Source: Planctomycetota bacterium (lineage in GTDB: Bacteria; Planctomycetota; Planctomycetia; Pirellulales; Thermoguttaceae). Taken from it: a stretch of 17,374 nt of DNA. A program made the translations under genes and the position numbers. The notes beneath the pieces are model-generated. The model had not been told where the DNA came from and ran no database searches. It saw nothing but the letters and a program-made list of their open reading frames with translations. Location: NCBI GenBank assembly GCA_021784975.1, contig JAJYGU010000095.1, positions 1-17,374 of the forward strand, given 5' to 3'. Positions 6,436 to 14,561 of this stretch are shown in pieces. Within the stretch, counting starts at the first letter, position 1. Every line of letters starts with the position of its first letter.

Positions 6436-6482
6436 GCTCCAAAACCTATTCAAGCTATTGTGACGCGGCCGACAAGCGGTGG

Positions 6483-6511
6483 TTGCGACGGGCCCCCGGC
6501 CGCTCTATGAT
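6483..6511 (+). promoter_or_regulatory. Promoter of the GDPD gene
   Basis: TTGCGA (6483-6488), a 17-bp spacer and TATGAT (6506-6511, 5 of 6 to the -10 consensus) lie about 50 bp before the ATG at 6563. The position excludes the upstream in-frame ATG at 6479 as the start. Confidence 0.5.
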
Positions 6512-6562
6512 GGGATGGATTTGTTTGCGATGCTTGACGACAACATAGTTGCAGGAGACGCC

Positions 6563-8116
6563 ATGCACCTTGACCGCCATGTTAGTTTCACATTCGTCGG
6601 ATGGTCGCTACTGGCCACTTCGTCGGTAGCGGCGGAGTTCTTCCAGCCGTTGCGGCCGCCACGGTCCTTCCAGGTGATGGTCCATCGTGGGATGAGCCGT
6701 CAGGCCCCGGAAAACACCCGCCCGGCCCTGACTCGCGCCATCGACGACGGCTTCGAGTGGGTCGAAGTTGACGTCCGTCTTACCAAAGGCGGCCAGCACG
6801 TGCTCTTTCATGACGCCAAGGTCGACGGCAAGAGCGACGGCCACGGGGCGGTCAAGGATCTCACCCTCGAGCAACTCCAGCAGCTCGATGCCGGCGGCTG
6901 GTTCGCCCCACGGTGCGCAGGTCAGAAAGTCCTCTCGCTGAAAGAGTGCCTGGAACTGGCCAAGGACAAGATTAACCTGTACCTCGACTGCAAGGACGTC
7001 CGGCCGGCGCAACTGGTCGACGAGATCCTCGCCGCCGGAATGGCCAACCAGGTGCTGGTTTTCGCCGACCTCGATACCCTGAGCCAGGTGCGGCAGAAAT
7101 CGGGCGGAAAGGTTGCCATCATGCCCAAATGGCGGCCGCAGTTCGGCCTGGAAGACTGGATTGCCAAGTGGCGGCCCGAGGCGGTGGAGGTCGACGCCGA
7201 AGCCGTTACCCCGCAGGTGTGCCGGGCGTTCCACGCCGCCCACGTCAAGGTGCAGGCAAAAGTCCTTGGTCGCGACGACCGGCCTGAGGTCTGGGACCGC
7301 GTGCTGGCCGCCGGCGCCGATCTCCTGCAGACCGACCTGCCCGAGGAGGTCGTGGCCCATCGCTGCTGGCAGGTCCCCTTCGGCCTGCACCGGCCGGTGC
7401 AGATTTCCTGCCATCGCGGCGCCAACCGCTACGCGCCGGAAAACACCTTACCGGCCTTTAAGAAGGCGGTGCGGTTGGGCGTCGATTACGTCGAGTTCGA
7501 CGTGCGGCCCTCGAAGGACGGCCAGTTCTTCATCCTGCACGACAGCCGGCTGAACCGCACCACCAACGCCCGAGGGCCGATCACTTCGCTCACCGCTGAC
7601 CGCATCCGGCACCTCGACGCCGGTGCGTGGTTCGGGCTGCCTTTCCGCGGCACGCGCGTCCCCACGCTCGACGAGACGCTCGACGTGCTGGTGGGTCATG
7701 CCAATTTGTACGTGGATGCCAAGGATATTCCGCCGGAGACGCTGGCTCGCATTCTTACCGAGCGGAAGGTGCTTACACACTCGGTGGTCTACCAATCCCC
7801 GAGCTACCTGCGGAGACTAAAGACGTTGGCCCCGAAGGCCCGCGGCCTTTGTCCGTTGGATAGGGCAGACCAGATCGACTCGCTGGCCGAGAGCGTACAT
7901 CCCTACGGGTTCGATGTCGCCTGGCGGATCCTGTCGAAGCCGTTGATCGACCACTGCCACGCCCGCCACATCAAAGTCTTCTCCGATGCCCTCGGCTTTC
8001 ACGAGACGATCGAGCATTATCGCCGCGCGATGGATTGGGGGATCGACGTGATCCAGACCAATTATCCGTTGCGGGTGATGCGGGCGGTGGAGCTTCGCGC
8101 GGCCGGAGAGCATTGA
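6563..8116 (+). CDS. Exported double-domain glycerophosphodiester phosphodiesterase
   Basis: The 517-aa protein carries two GDPD (PI-PLC-like TIM barrel) domains in tandem. Domain 1 has HRG (41-43) with PENT (49-52), the metal ligands EVD (68-70) and FHD (82-84). Domain 2 has HRG (284-286), APENT, EFD (311-313) and LHD (325-327). Both carry the catalytic His and acidic metal ligands, so both may be active. An N-terminal segment with a hydrophobic stretch ending SVAA (about residues 10-24) looks like a signal peptide, placing the enzyme outside the cytoplasm, where it would split glycerophosphodiesters into alcohol and glycerol-3-phosphate. The ATG at 6563 has GGAG five bases upstream and a promoter before it. 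Two-domain GDPD proteins of this length are less usual than single-domain ones of about 250-300 aa. Either could instead act on other phosphodiesters. Confidence 0.88.
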   Translation: MHLDRHVSFTFVGWSLLATSSVAAEFFQPLRPPRSFQVMVHRGMSRQAPENTRPALTRAIDDGFEWVEVDVRLTKGGQHVLFHDAKVDGKSDGHGAVKDLTLEQLQQLDAGGWFAPRCAGQKVLSLKECLELAKDKINLYLDCKDVRPAQLVDEILAAGMANQVLVFADLDTLSQVRQKSGGKVAIMPKWRPQFGLEDWIAKWRPEAVEVDAEAVTPQVCRAFHAAHVKVQAKVLGRDDRPEVWDRVLAAGADLLQTDLPEEVVAHRCWQVPFGLHRPVQISCHRGANRYAPENTLPAFKKAVRLGVDYVEFDVRPSKDGQFFILHDSRLNRTTNARGPITSLTADRIRHLDAGAWFGLPFRGTRVPTLDETLDVLVGHANLYVDAKDIPPETLARILTERKVLTHSVVYQSPSYLRRLKTLAPKARGLCPLDRADQIDSLAESVHPYGFDVAWRILSKPLIDHCHARHIKVFSDALGFHETIEHYRRAMDWGIDVIQTNYPLRVMRAVELRAAGEH

Positions 8117-8130
8117 ACACACTGCCGCAC

Positions 8131-8162
8131 GTCGCGGAGCGACGCGCGATTCCGATCGCGTC
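8131..8162. terminator. Two overlapping short hairpins between convergent genes, weak terminator candidate
   Basis: GTCGC/GCGAC (8131-8135 with 8139-8143) and GACGCG/CGCGTC (8141-8146 with 8157-8162) share three bases, so only one can form at a time. They lie between the convergent stops at 8116 and 8261. No T-tract follows, so a true terminator is unproven. Confidence 0.25.
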
Positions 8163-8260
8163 CCACTCCATCGTCGCTCCGCCGTTTGGCAAACCGTCAA
8201 TTTCCACTACCCATGCCACCCGACCAGGCTGAAGCGTCGTGAGTGCATGCCACCCACGTG

Positions 8261-9508
8261 CTATTCGCGGGCCTGGCCGGCGGCCTCTTGCTGCAAACGC
8301 TGCCGCTCGGCCACCTTGGCAAAGGGATAATAGATGGCCATCGCAATCCCCAGCGAGACGGCGCCCCAAACCGCCCCGCGCCAGTCCCCGCCGCACACCA
8401 GGTAATGACCGATGATCGGCGGCGTGGTCCAGGGGATCGCCACCCACGGCCGCTGCAGCAGGTTGAAGTGCATCAGCAGATAGGTTCCGGTGGTGAGGAC
8501 CAAGGCGTTCAAGACGTAGGGAATCATGAAGATCGGATTGAGCACAATGGGAATCCCAAAGAACATCGGCTCGTTGATTTGGAAGATTTGTGTGGGCATG
8601 GCGATGCGGCTGACCTTGCGGAAACCGGGCTCCTTAGAGTTCCAGAGGACCAGGGCCAGGGCGATGGTGGCCCCGGTGCCGCCCACGTTCACGAACGTGG
8701 TGAAGAACCCCAGCGCGGTCACGTAGGGCAACGGTTGCCCCGCCTTAATCGCGTCCACGTTCGCGCCTAGGAACTGCAGAAAGATCGGGGCCACGATGGC
8801 GTCCACCGCGTTGTCGCCGTTGATGCCAACCGACCAGAGCATGGTCACCATGAAGGCGTACAGCAGAATGCCGGGCAGCGTGTCCAAGCCGCGGACCAGC
8901 GGGGTCAGCGCCGTCTGGATGGCGCCGTTGATATCCACCCCCGCCACGAAACGGATCAACCAGAAGACCGTCACCAGAAAGAGCAAAGGCACCAGCGAGA
9001 GAAAGGATTCGTAGACCACCGGCGGCACATTCTCCGGCAGCTTGATCACGAAATTGCGGTCGTTGAAGAACTTCTGTGCGCGAGCCGAGATCATGGCGAT
9101 CAGAATCGCCGTAAACACGCCCTTCGAATCCAGGCCGTCCATGGTCAGCGATCCGGACTTGATGTCGATCTGGACCATCAGGAACACCAGCAAGGCCATC
9201 GAACCGCTGACCACCGCCTCCAGCTTCCACTGTTTCCCCAGGTCGTAGGCGATGGCGAAGCAGACAAAGATGGCCAGCAGGCCAAAGGTGGCCCTTTCCG
9301 GAATCAGCAGCAACGAGAGATACGGGGCGACGATCTTGTCCCAGCCCGGGACCGGCATGTAGGCGATAATCATGAAGAAGCCGCCGATGATCGTCAGCGG
9401 CACGGTGGCCATCATGCCCGCCCGGATGGCCGACATGTAGGTATTCTCGCTGACCACCGTCAACGGGGGCACAAGATATTTGTTCAGAAGTCCGGTGAAG
9501 CGTTCCAC
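8261..9508 (-). CDS. PTS lactose/cellobiose-type EIIC permease, orphan
   Basis: A 415-aa protein with about ten hydrophobic segments, belonging to the EIIC family of lactose/cellobiose/chitobiose phosphotransferase permeases (LacE/CelB/ChbC). Signatures are the N-terminal AIRAGMMATVPLTIIGGFF (27-45), KLPENVPPVV (156-165), GGTGAT (276-281) and INEPMFFGIPIVLNP (311-325). Glu313 fits the conserved substrate Glu (Glu334 of B. cereus ChbC). The family GIHG motif, whose His (His250 in ChbC) lies at the phosphorylation site, is GING here (228-231), with Asn230 in its place. No EIIA, EIIB, HPr or EI gene lies in the window. It starts at GTG (9506-9508) with AGGAG five bases upstream, and is divergent from a glycosidase. 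It may therefore be a transporter without coupled phosphorylation. Substrate is unknown; a beta-linked disaccharide is the best guess. Confidence 0.88.
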   Translation of the reverse strand: MERFTGLLNKYLVPPLTVVSENTYMSAIRAGMMATVPLTIIGGFFMIIAYMPVPGWDKIVAPYLSLLLIPERATFGLLAIFVCFAIAYDLGKQWKLEAVVSGSMALLVFLMVQIDIKSGSLTMDGLDSKGVFTAILIAMISARAQKFFNDRNFVIKLPENVPPVVYESFLSLVPLLFLVTVFWLIRFVAGVDINGAIQTALTPLVRGLDTLPGILLYAFMVTMLWSVGINGDNAVDAIVAPIFLQFLGANVDAIKAGQPLPYVTALGFFTTFVNVGGTGATIALALVLWNSKEPGFRKVSRIAMPTQIFQINEPMFFGIPIVLNPIFMIPYVLNALVLTTGTYLLMHFNLLQRPWVAIPWTTPPIIGHYLVCGGDWRGAVWGAVSLGIAMAIYYPFAKVAERQRLQQEAAGQARE

Positions 9509-9537
9509 ACTATCTCCTCAAAGCAAGACAAGCTGCC

Positions 9538-9543
9538 ATTGTA
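9538..9543 (-). promoter_or_regulatory. Candidate -10 box for the EIIC gene
   Basis: TACAAT on the minus strand matches the -10 consensus at 5 of 6 bases and lies 30 bp before the GTG start. No good -35 box is at the right distance, so this is weak. Confidence 0.25.
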
Positions 9544-9559
9544 AATCGGGCGAGGGCCG

Positions 9560-9588
9560 TTGAACACCGCTGGCGGCTGCGGTATCTT
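9560..9588 (+). promoter_or_regulatory. Candidate promoter of the GH35-like gene
   Basis: TTGAAC (9560-9565), a 17-bp spacer and TATCTT (9583-9588) each match consensus at 4 of 6. It lies about 118 bp before the ATG at 9706, leaving a long leader. It lies in the shared divergent region with the EIIC gene, so one regulator could serve both. No clear operator palindrome was seen. Confidence 0.35.
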
Positions 9589-9705
9589 ACGGGTCGGTCG
9601 CCGTCGCGGGCGTAGCTGACCGCCCCCGGCAAGTCGTTTCGCCCTGCAAGGCCCACGTGGCGCTTCGCAAAATCAGCCCACCTCGCTCAGCACAGGAGAT
9701 TCCCC

Positions 9706-11886
9706 ATGAGTCGCTTCGAGTACCGTGACGGCCGGTTCTACAAGGACGGCCAGCCGCACTTCCTGATTGCCGCCGAGTATATGTACTTCCGCGAAAATCC
9801 CGCCAACTGGGTGGATCGGCTCACCAAGCTCAAGGACTCCGGGGTCAACTGCATCCTGTTCTACATCTGCTGGCGGCACCATTTGCGGATCGAGGACGGC
9901 AAACGAAACTACGATTTCACCGGCCGGACCAAGGACAGCCGCAACGTGATCGGCTTTATGAAGGCGATCGAGGCCATGGGGCTTCAGTTCGTCGTCAAGC
10001 CGGGGCCGTTTATCCACTCGGAGCTGAACGTCGGCGGCCTGCCCGACCTGGTTTGTCCGAAGTATTGCCCGGAGACGCCGGCTGCCCGGCGGAATCACGG
10101 CCGGCCGGTGATCTGGGAGTACGACGCCACCCCGCTGCCGGCGCCGTTTGACGAGCGCTTCGACGCCCTGGCCAAAGAGTGGCTCAACGCAGTGCACGAT
10201 GTCGTTGCCCCCTTCGCCCGCGAGGGCGGGCCGCTCATCGGCTTCCAGTTGAACGACGAGACGATCTATTGCATGTCGAACAGCCCGCCCTGGCACATCG
10301 GCTACGAGCCGTCGGGCATGCGGTTCTACCACGGCCTGCTGGCCGAGCGCTACGGCGACATCGCCACCTACAACAAGCTGCACGGCACGAACTATGACGG
10401 CTTTGCCTTTGTGCCGGGGGCGCAACTGCCCGACACCCAGGCCGGCGCGGTTCGCAGTCGCGAAGACCTGCTGAAGTTTGTGGATTGGGCGGAACTCCAG
10501 TGGCGTTACCGCCGCGATCTGTACGTCCGCTACGAGCAATATCTGGGCGTCAAGAAGCCGTTTCTTACCAACTATGCCGGCATCACCCCGCCGATTCAGG
10601 AGAACGTGCCCGACTTGCAGGAAGGGGCCCAAGAGCACATCCCCGAGGATTTTGTGCCCCTGTATCCCGAGTGGTGGTTTGCCCACAACCGCATTGAGAC
10701 CGACGCCGCCGACTACCACTACGGGATGATCAGTTGGCTGGGCGTGGCCTCCTACGACCGCGGCGTCTTCGACCGCTACATCAACACCGCCCGCCGCGCC
10801 CGCGGCGTCAACATGGAGGAGAACTGGGGATTCGGCACGCTCTACGACGCCAAGTCGCGCTACCCGCTGATCCCGTTCTACCAGACGCTGGTCTCGGTGG
10901 CTGGCGGGGCCACCGGCTACAACATTTTCTGCGGCGTGAGCACCGATTACTGGGACGACACGCTGGACCGCACCACCAAGAAGCAGCATCCCACCTTCCC
11001 TTCGCACGGCCCGATCGACGAGCACGGCGCCTGCCGGCCGATGTACTACACGGCCAAAATGCTCAATCGCTGGTTCGAGGAGAACGGTACGGACTTGCTG
11101 CGGGCGGCGATCGACATCGACGCCGGCTACCTGCTCTACGCCCCTTACGCGGCCGTTTCCTCCTGGGTGCCCGACGAGCGTTATTGGAAGCTCTCCGGCG
11201 ACGCCATCCCACGTTGCGGCCACGACGGCTTCGAGCCGTTCTCGCAGTCGCTGCAAAAGGCCGGCTTCTCTTTTGCCATGTTTGAGTTGGAGCCGGCCAG
11301 CGACGCGCAAATGGAGTCCTGCGGCGCGCTGGCCATCCACACCGCCTTTTACATGGACGAGCCGGCCCAGAAAAAACTGGCGGGCTTCATCCAGCGTGGC
11401 GGCCGCCTGTTCATCTCCGGCGACCTGCCGGTGGTCGACCTCCGCTGGCAGCCCTGCACGGTCCTCAAGGAGGCGGTCGAGAAGGCCGTCAAGGCGGGCA
11501 GCAAGAACCTCGTCTACCGCAAGGAGAACTTCTTCGCCGACGGCAAGTTTGCCGACGCCATGACCAAGGCCGGCATGGCGCCCGAGGTCCGCTACAGCGA
11601 CAACATGCGGGCCTACGTCCATCGCGGCCAGGACGATTACTTCATCTTCTTCTTCAGTTTCGACCTCAACGGCCAGCACGACAAGTGGATCGAGTTCTAC
11701 GGCCAGCGGGTCGAGCTGCGGCTGGGCTCCAAGACCTCCGGAGTCCTCCGCGTCCGCGGCGGCAAACTCGTCTCCTACGTGGTCAAGGGCGAGAATGAGG
11801 TCGAAAATATCAAGGACAAGATCCGCATTAATTACAAGGATCAAGTGATCGAACGCGAAGGGGATTTCAGTTCGCGAGATGAATGA
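9706..11886 (+). CDS. GH35-like glycoside hydrolase (beta-galactosidase type)
   Basis: A 726-aa clan GH-A (beta/alpha)8 hydrolase with extra C-terminal domains. Resemblance to GH35 is seen in KPGPFIHSELNVGGLP (98-113), GGPLIGFQLNDE (174-185) and EENWGF (371-376), followed by YNIFCG. Glu185 is the expected acid/base and Glu372 the nucleophile. The residue before the acid/base, nearly always Asn in clan GH-A (ENE), is Asp184 here. After the barrel, the part from about residue 500 resembles a beta-galactosidase trimerisation/glutamine-amidotransferase-like domain (GALAIHTAFYM, GGRLFISGDLP). No signal peptide is visible, so it is cytoplasmic. The ATG has AGGAG seven bases upstream. Its divergent partner is an EIIC permease, suggesting uptake then hydrolysis of an oligosaccharide. 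The substrate is inferred. GH42 is the alternative family, and a non-hydrolytic relative cannot be excluded. Confidence 0.85.
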   Translation: MSRFEYRDGRFYKDGQPHFLIAAEYMYFRENPANWVDRLTKLKDSGVNCILFYICWRHHLRIEDGKRNYDFTGRTKDSRNVIGFMKAIEAMGLQFVVKPGPFIHSELNVGGLPDLVCPKYCPETPAARRNHGRPVIWEYDATPLPAPFDERFDALAKEWLNAVHDVVAPFAREGGPLIGFQLNDETIYCMSNSPPWHIGYEPSGMRFYHGLLAERYGDIATYNKLHGTNYDGFAFVPGAQLPDTQAGAVRSREDLLKFVDWAELQWRYRRDLYVRYEQYLGVKKPFLTNYAGITPPIQENVPDLQEGAQEHIPEDFVPLYPEWWFAHNRIETDAADYHYGMISWLGVASYDRGVFDRYINTARRARGVNMEENWGFGTLYDAKSRYPLIPFYQTLVSVAGGATGYNIFCGVSTDYWDDTLDRTTKKQHPTFPSHGPIDEHGACRPMYYTAKMLNRWFEENGTDLLRAAIDIDAGYLLYAPYAAVSSWVPDERYWKLSGDAIPRCGHDGFEPFSQSLQKAGFSFAMFELEPASDAQMESCGALAIHTAFYMDEPAQKKLAGFIQRGGRLFISGDLPVVDLRWQPCTVLKEAVEKAVKAGSKNLVYRKENFFADGKFADAMTKAGMAPEVRYSDNMRAYVHRGQDDYFIFFFSFDLNGQHDKWIEFYGQRVELRLGSKTSGVLRVRGGKLVSYVVKGENEVENIKDKIRINYKDQVIEREGDFSSRDE

Positions 11887-11895
11887 CTTGAGAAA

Positions 11896-11904
11896 TGGTA
11901 TAAT
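11896..11904 (+). promoter_or_regulatory. Extended -10 promoter for the C45 gene
   Basis: TGGTATAAT is a perfect extended -10 (TGnTATAAT) starting 10 bp after the glycosidase stop. No good -35 box accompanies it, as is usual for extended -10 promoters. It lies about 50 bp before the ATG at 11955 and would let the three-gene cluster be expressed apart from the glycosidase. Confidence 0.6.
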
Positions 11905-11954
11905 GGGTTCATGTCAACCCTGATCCTCTGCAACCCTACCACGGAGCGAAGCAC

Positions 11955-13130
11955 ATGAATTCCCTTTGTCAACCCCCAGCGTATTGGCGGCTTTTCTGTT
12001 GGGCGGCCGCGGTGATCGGCCTCTGCGCCACCGCCTTGGCCGCGGGTCCAAACGATCTCAAAATCGTGGCCCGCGACCCGGCCGGACACGGCCTGTTGTG
12101 CCGCTGCGGCCCGAAGACCATCCTCATGGTCTCCGGCACGCCCGAGCAGATGGGCGCCGCTCACGGGACCCTGTTGCGCCAGCAAGTGCACCAGATGTAC
12201 CAGCGGGTGCAGACTTCCATTCGTAAGGATGCCCATCTGGACGCGGCGGGCCTCCTGAAACTGACGGCGCAAATCCAACGGCGGGTGGGGCCGTACACGC
12301 CCAAGCGGTTCTTCGCTGAATGCGACGCCCTGTCCAAGGCCGCCGGGCTCACCAAGGCCGATGGCCGCTGCCTCAACTTCTTCACCGAGCAATTCCATTG
12401 CAGCGGGGTGGCCCTGCGGGGCAAGGCCACCATCGGCGGGCAGGTGCTGCACGCCCGCGTGCTCGATTTCACCACCGACGCCGGTTTTCAGAAATCCGCC
12501 TGCGTGCAGGTGTTCATGCCCAAGGGCCGCAACGCCTGGATGAGCCTGGGCTACGCAGGCATGATCGGCACGGTAACGGCCATGAACGAGAAAGGACTGG
12601 CCATCGGCGAGAAGGGCAACGGCGACGCCGGGGAGGGCGACTGGGACGGCATGTCCATGACCCTGCTGTTGCGCGACATCATGGAGCGGGCCTCCTCGGT
12701 GGACGAGGCCATGCAAATCCTTACCAACACCCCGCGGACCTGCGATTTTTGCTACGTGGTCAGCGACAAGACCGGCGCTATGCGGGCAATGCGGCTGACG
12801 GCCAAGAAGATGATCGTCTTGAAGCCCGGCCAGCAGCACGCCGGCTGGCCGCACGTGCCGGCCGACACGGTGCTGATTTCCATGCATCCCCAGGAACTCA
12901 GTAAGGCGCTGCAAAAGGCCTACGGCAAGATCGACGTGCCCCGGCTGATCCAGATCCTCAAGCGGCCGGTGGCCTCGGATTCCAACCTGCACGACGCCAT
13001 CTTTGCCCCCCAGACGCTGGACATGTGGTTCGCCGATGCCGGCAACAACACCTGCGCCTGCGACGAGCCCTACGCCCATGTCAACCTCAAGCAGTTGATC
13101 GACTCTTATCGGTCGGCCGCGAAGCCGTGA
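11955..13130 (+). CDS. Exported C45-family Ntn hydrolase (acyltransferase/amidase-like)
   Basis: The 391-aa product has a signal peptide (hydrophobic 12-29, cleavage near ALAA-G, residue 30). The mature part matches the peptidase C45/acyl-CoA:6-APA acyltransferase family (AAT, PF03417). Features are the family pattern SGTPEQMGAAHG (60-71), then the region with Cys149 (FHCSG, the likely N-terminal nucleophile after self-cleavage), HARVLDF (166-172) with Asp171, NEKGLAIGEKGN, and a late NNTCACDEPYAHV. These enzymes cut or exchange acyl amide bonds; the natural substrate in bacteria is mostly unknown. The ATG has GGAG eight bases upstream. It lies 44 bp before the PqaA-like gene in the same direction and probably shares its transcript. 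Self-processing before Cys149 is inferred from family, not shown. Confidence 0.85.
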   Translation: MNSLCQPPAYWRLFCWAAAVIGLCATALAAGPNDLKIVARDPAGHGLLCRCGPKTILMVSGTPEQMGAAHGTLLRQQVHQMYQRVQTSIRKDAHLDAAGLLKLTAQIQRRVGPYTPKRFFAECDALSKAAGLTKADGRCLNFFTEQFHCSGVALRGKATIGGQVLHARVLDFTTDAGFQKSACVQVFMPKGRNAWMSLGYAGMIGTVTAMNEKGLAIGEKGNGDAGEGDWDGMSMTLLLRDIMERASSVDEAMQILTNTPRTCDFCYVVSDKTGAMRAMRLTAKKMIVLKPGQQHAGWPHVPADTVLISMHPQELSKALQKAYGKIDVPRLIQILKRPVASDSNLHDAIFAPQTLDMWFADAGNNTCACDEPYAHVNLKQLIDSYRSAAKP

Positions 13131-13174
13131 GTGTTTATTCCCATTGACCACGTTTCCTGGAGAGAAAGAACAAC

Positions 13175-14560
13175 ATGCGACGCACAGCCTTTGGTTACGG
13201 ATTGATCGTTTTGTTGGCCATGGCCCAGCAAGTGCTGGCCGGCCCGCCAACCGCGCTGGATAAATATGTGGCCAAGCCGGATGCGGCCTACAAATGGAGC
13301 CTGGTCAAGACCATCCCCGGACACTCCTCGACCACCTACATCTTGGACCTGACTTCGCAAGCCTGGCCCAAGGCGACCAACCGGAAGACCTGGCAACACT
13401 ACCTCCAGGTGGTCGTTCCGACCGCGGCCACCAGCCATACCGCCTTTTTATTGATCGAAGGCGGCCACAACGCCAAGGTGCCGACGCCACCCGAAAAGCT
13501 CGACCAGATTACTACGACCCTTGCCGCCCAAACCAACTCGATCGCCGTCTACCTGAGCACCGTTCCCAACGAGCCGCTCACCTTCGCCGACGAGCCGGAA
13601 AATCACAGCGAAGACGAGATCATCTGCTACACCTTCGACAAATACATGAAGACCGGCGACAGCAGTTGGATCGCCTATCTGCCCATGGTCAATAGCGCCA
13701 TCCGCGCCATGGACGCCGTGCAGGCCTTCGTGCCCACCATCGCCGGCGGGAAATATCGCGTCGACGACTTCGTGGCGGCCGGCGGCTCGAAACGCGGTTG
13801 GACCACCTGGCTGGCCACGGCGGTGGACCCAAAGTCGCGGGTGAAGGCGGCCATCCCGGCGGTGGCCGATCTGGCCAATCTCCGCCAACAAATCATCAAC
13901 CACCGGAAATACTATAAGGACGTGTCGGTCGGCCTGGTGGACGGCTACTCGTTGGCCGTGAAGGATTACGTCCACTACGACATCTTCCGCCGATGGTTGC
14001 TGCCGGAAGGCAAGCCGCTTCTGGACATCGTCGATCCGGTCAACTACTTCGACCGGCCCAACATGAAGGTCCCCAAGTACCTCGTCAACGGGGCCGACGA
14101 CGAGTTTTATCCGCCCACTTCGAGCCAACTGTACACCGGCAAACTGCAAGGGCCGTGGTATGTGCGCTACGTGCCCAACGCCGGTCACGGACTGAATCTT
14201 GACGCCATCCAGGGGATCATCAATTTCTACGGGGCCATCAAGGACGGAGCTCCGCTGCCGAAGTTCACCTCCAGCATCGCCAGCGACGGCCGCGCCATCG
14301 TCGCCAAGGTGGTCGACCCGCCGGCGGAGGTCCTGCTGTGGCAGGCCACCAATCCGAAATCGCACGACTTCCGCCTGCCCATCTTCGGCAAGCATTGGAC
14401 GAGCAGCAAACTGTCGGACCAAGGGGGCGGCGTCTATCGGGCAGAGATCAGCCCGCCGGCAACCGGAGCCACCGCGGCCTTGATCGAACTGCGCTACAAC
14501 GTTAACCACAAACCGCTCAAATTCACCACCGGTGTGAGCGTGTTGCCGAAAGTGAAGTAG
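13175..14560 (+). CDS. PqaA-like (PhoPQ-activated pathogenicity-related) exported hydrolase
   Basis: A 461-aa alpha/beta-hydrolase of the PhoPQ-activated pathogenicity-related family (PF10142), named after Salmonella PqaA. The N-terminus MRRTAFGYGLIVLLAMA ending VLAG (about residue 23) is a signal peptide, so the protein is exported. The nucleophile is Ser205 in AAGGSKRGWT (201-210). Asp308 or Asp309 (NGADDEF) and His338 (NAGHGL) complete a triad. The family role is unclear; an esterase or amidase is the cautious call. Despite the name, this family is common in planctomycetes and says nothing about virulence. The ATG is preceded by a GGAGAG element about 12 bases upstream, 44 bp after the C45 gene. 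An 80-bp palindromic element directly follows the stop and may end or trim the transcript. Confidence 0.88.
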   Translation: MRRTAFGYGLIVLLAMAQQVLAGPPTALDKYVAKPDAAYKWSLVKTIPGHSSTTYILDLTSQAWPKATNRKTWQHYLQVVVPTAATSHTAFLLIEGGHNAKVPTPPEKLDQITTTLAAQTNSIAVYLSTVPNEPLTFADEPENHSEDEIICYTFDKYMKTGDSSWIAYLPMVNSAIRAMDAVQAFVPTIAGGKYRVDDFVAAGGSKRGWTTWLATAVDPKSRVKAAIPAVADLANLRQQIINHRKYYKDVSVGLVDGYSLAVKDYVHYDIFRRWLLPEGKPLLDIVDPVNYFDRPNMKVPKYLVNGADDEFYPPTSSQLYTGKLQGPWYVRYVPNAGHGLNLDAIQGIINFYGAIKDGAPLPKFTSSIASDGRAIVAKVVDPPAEVLLWQATNPKSHDFRLPIFGKHWTSSKLSDQGGGVYRAEISPPATGATAALIELRYNVNHKPLKFTTGVSVLPKVK

Positions 14561-14561
14561 C

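Noticed and set aside
9673..11844. 723-aa minus-strand open frame
   Set aside because: It is antisense to the GH35-like gene, and its composition (Val/Ala/Gly/Arg/His-rich, no motif) is typical of the reverse frame of a GC-rich gene.
11841..13250. 469-aa minus-strand open frame
   Set aside because: It is the antisense shadow of the C45 gene, which has a signal peptide, a ribosome-binding site and family motifs on the plus strand.
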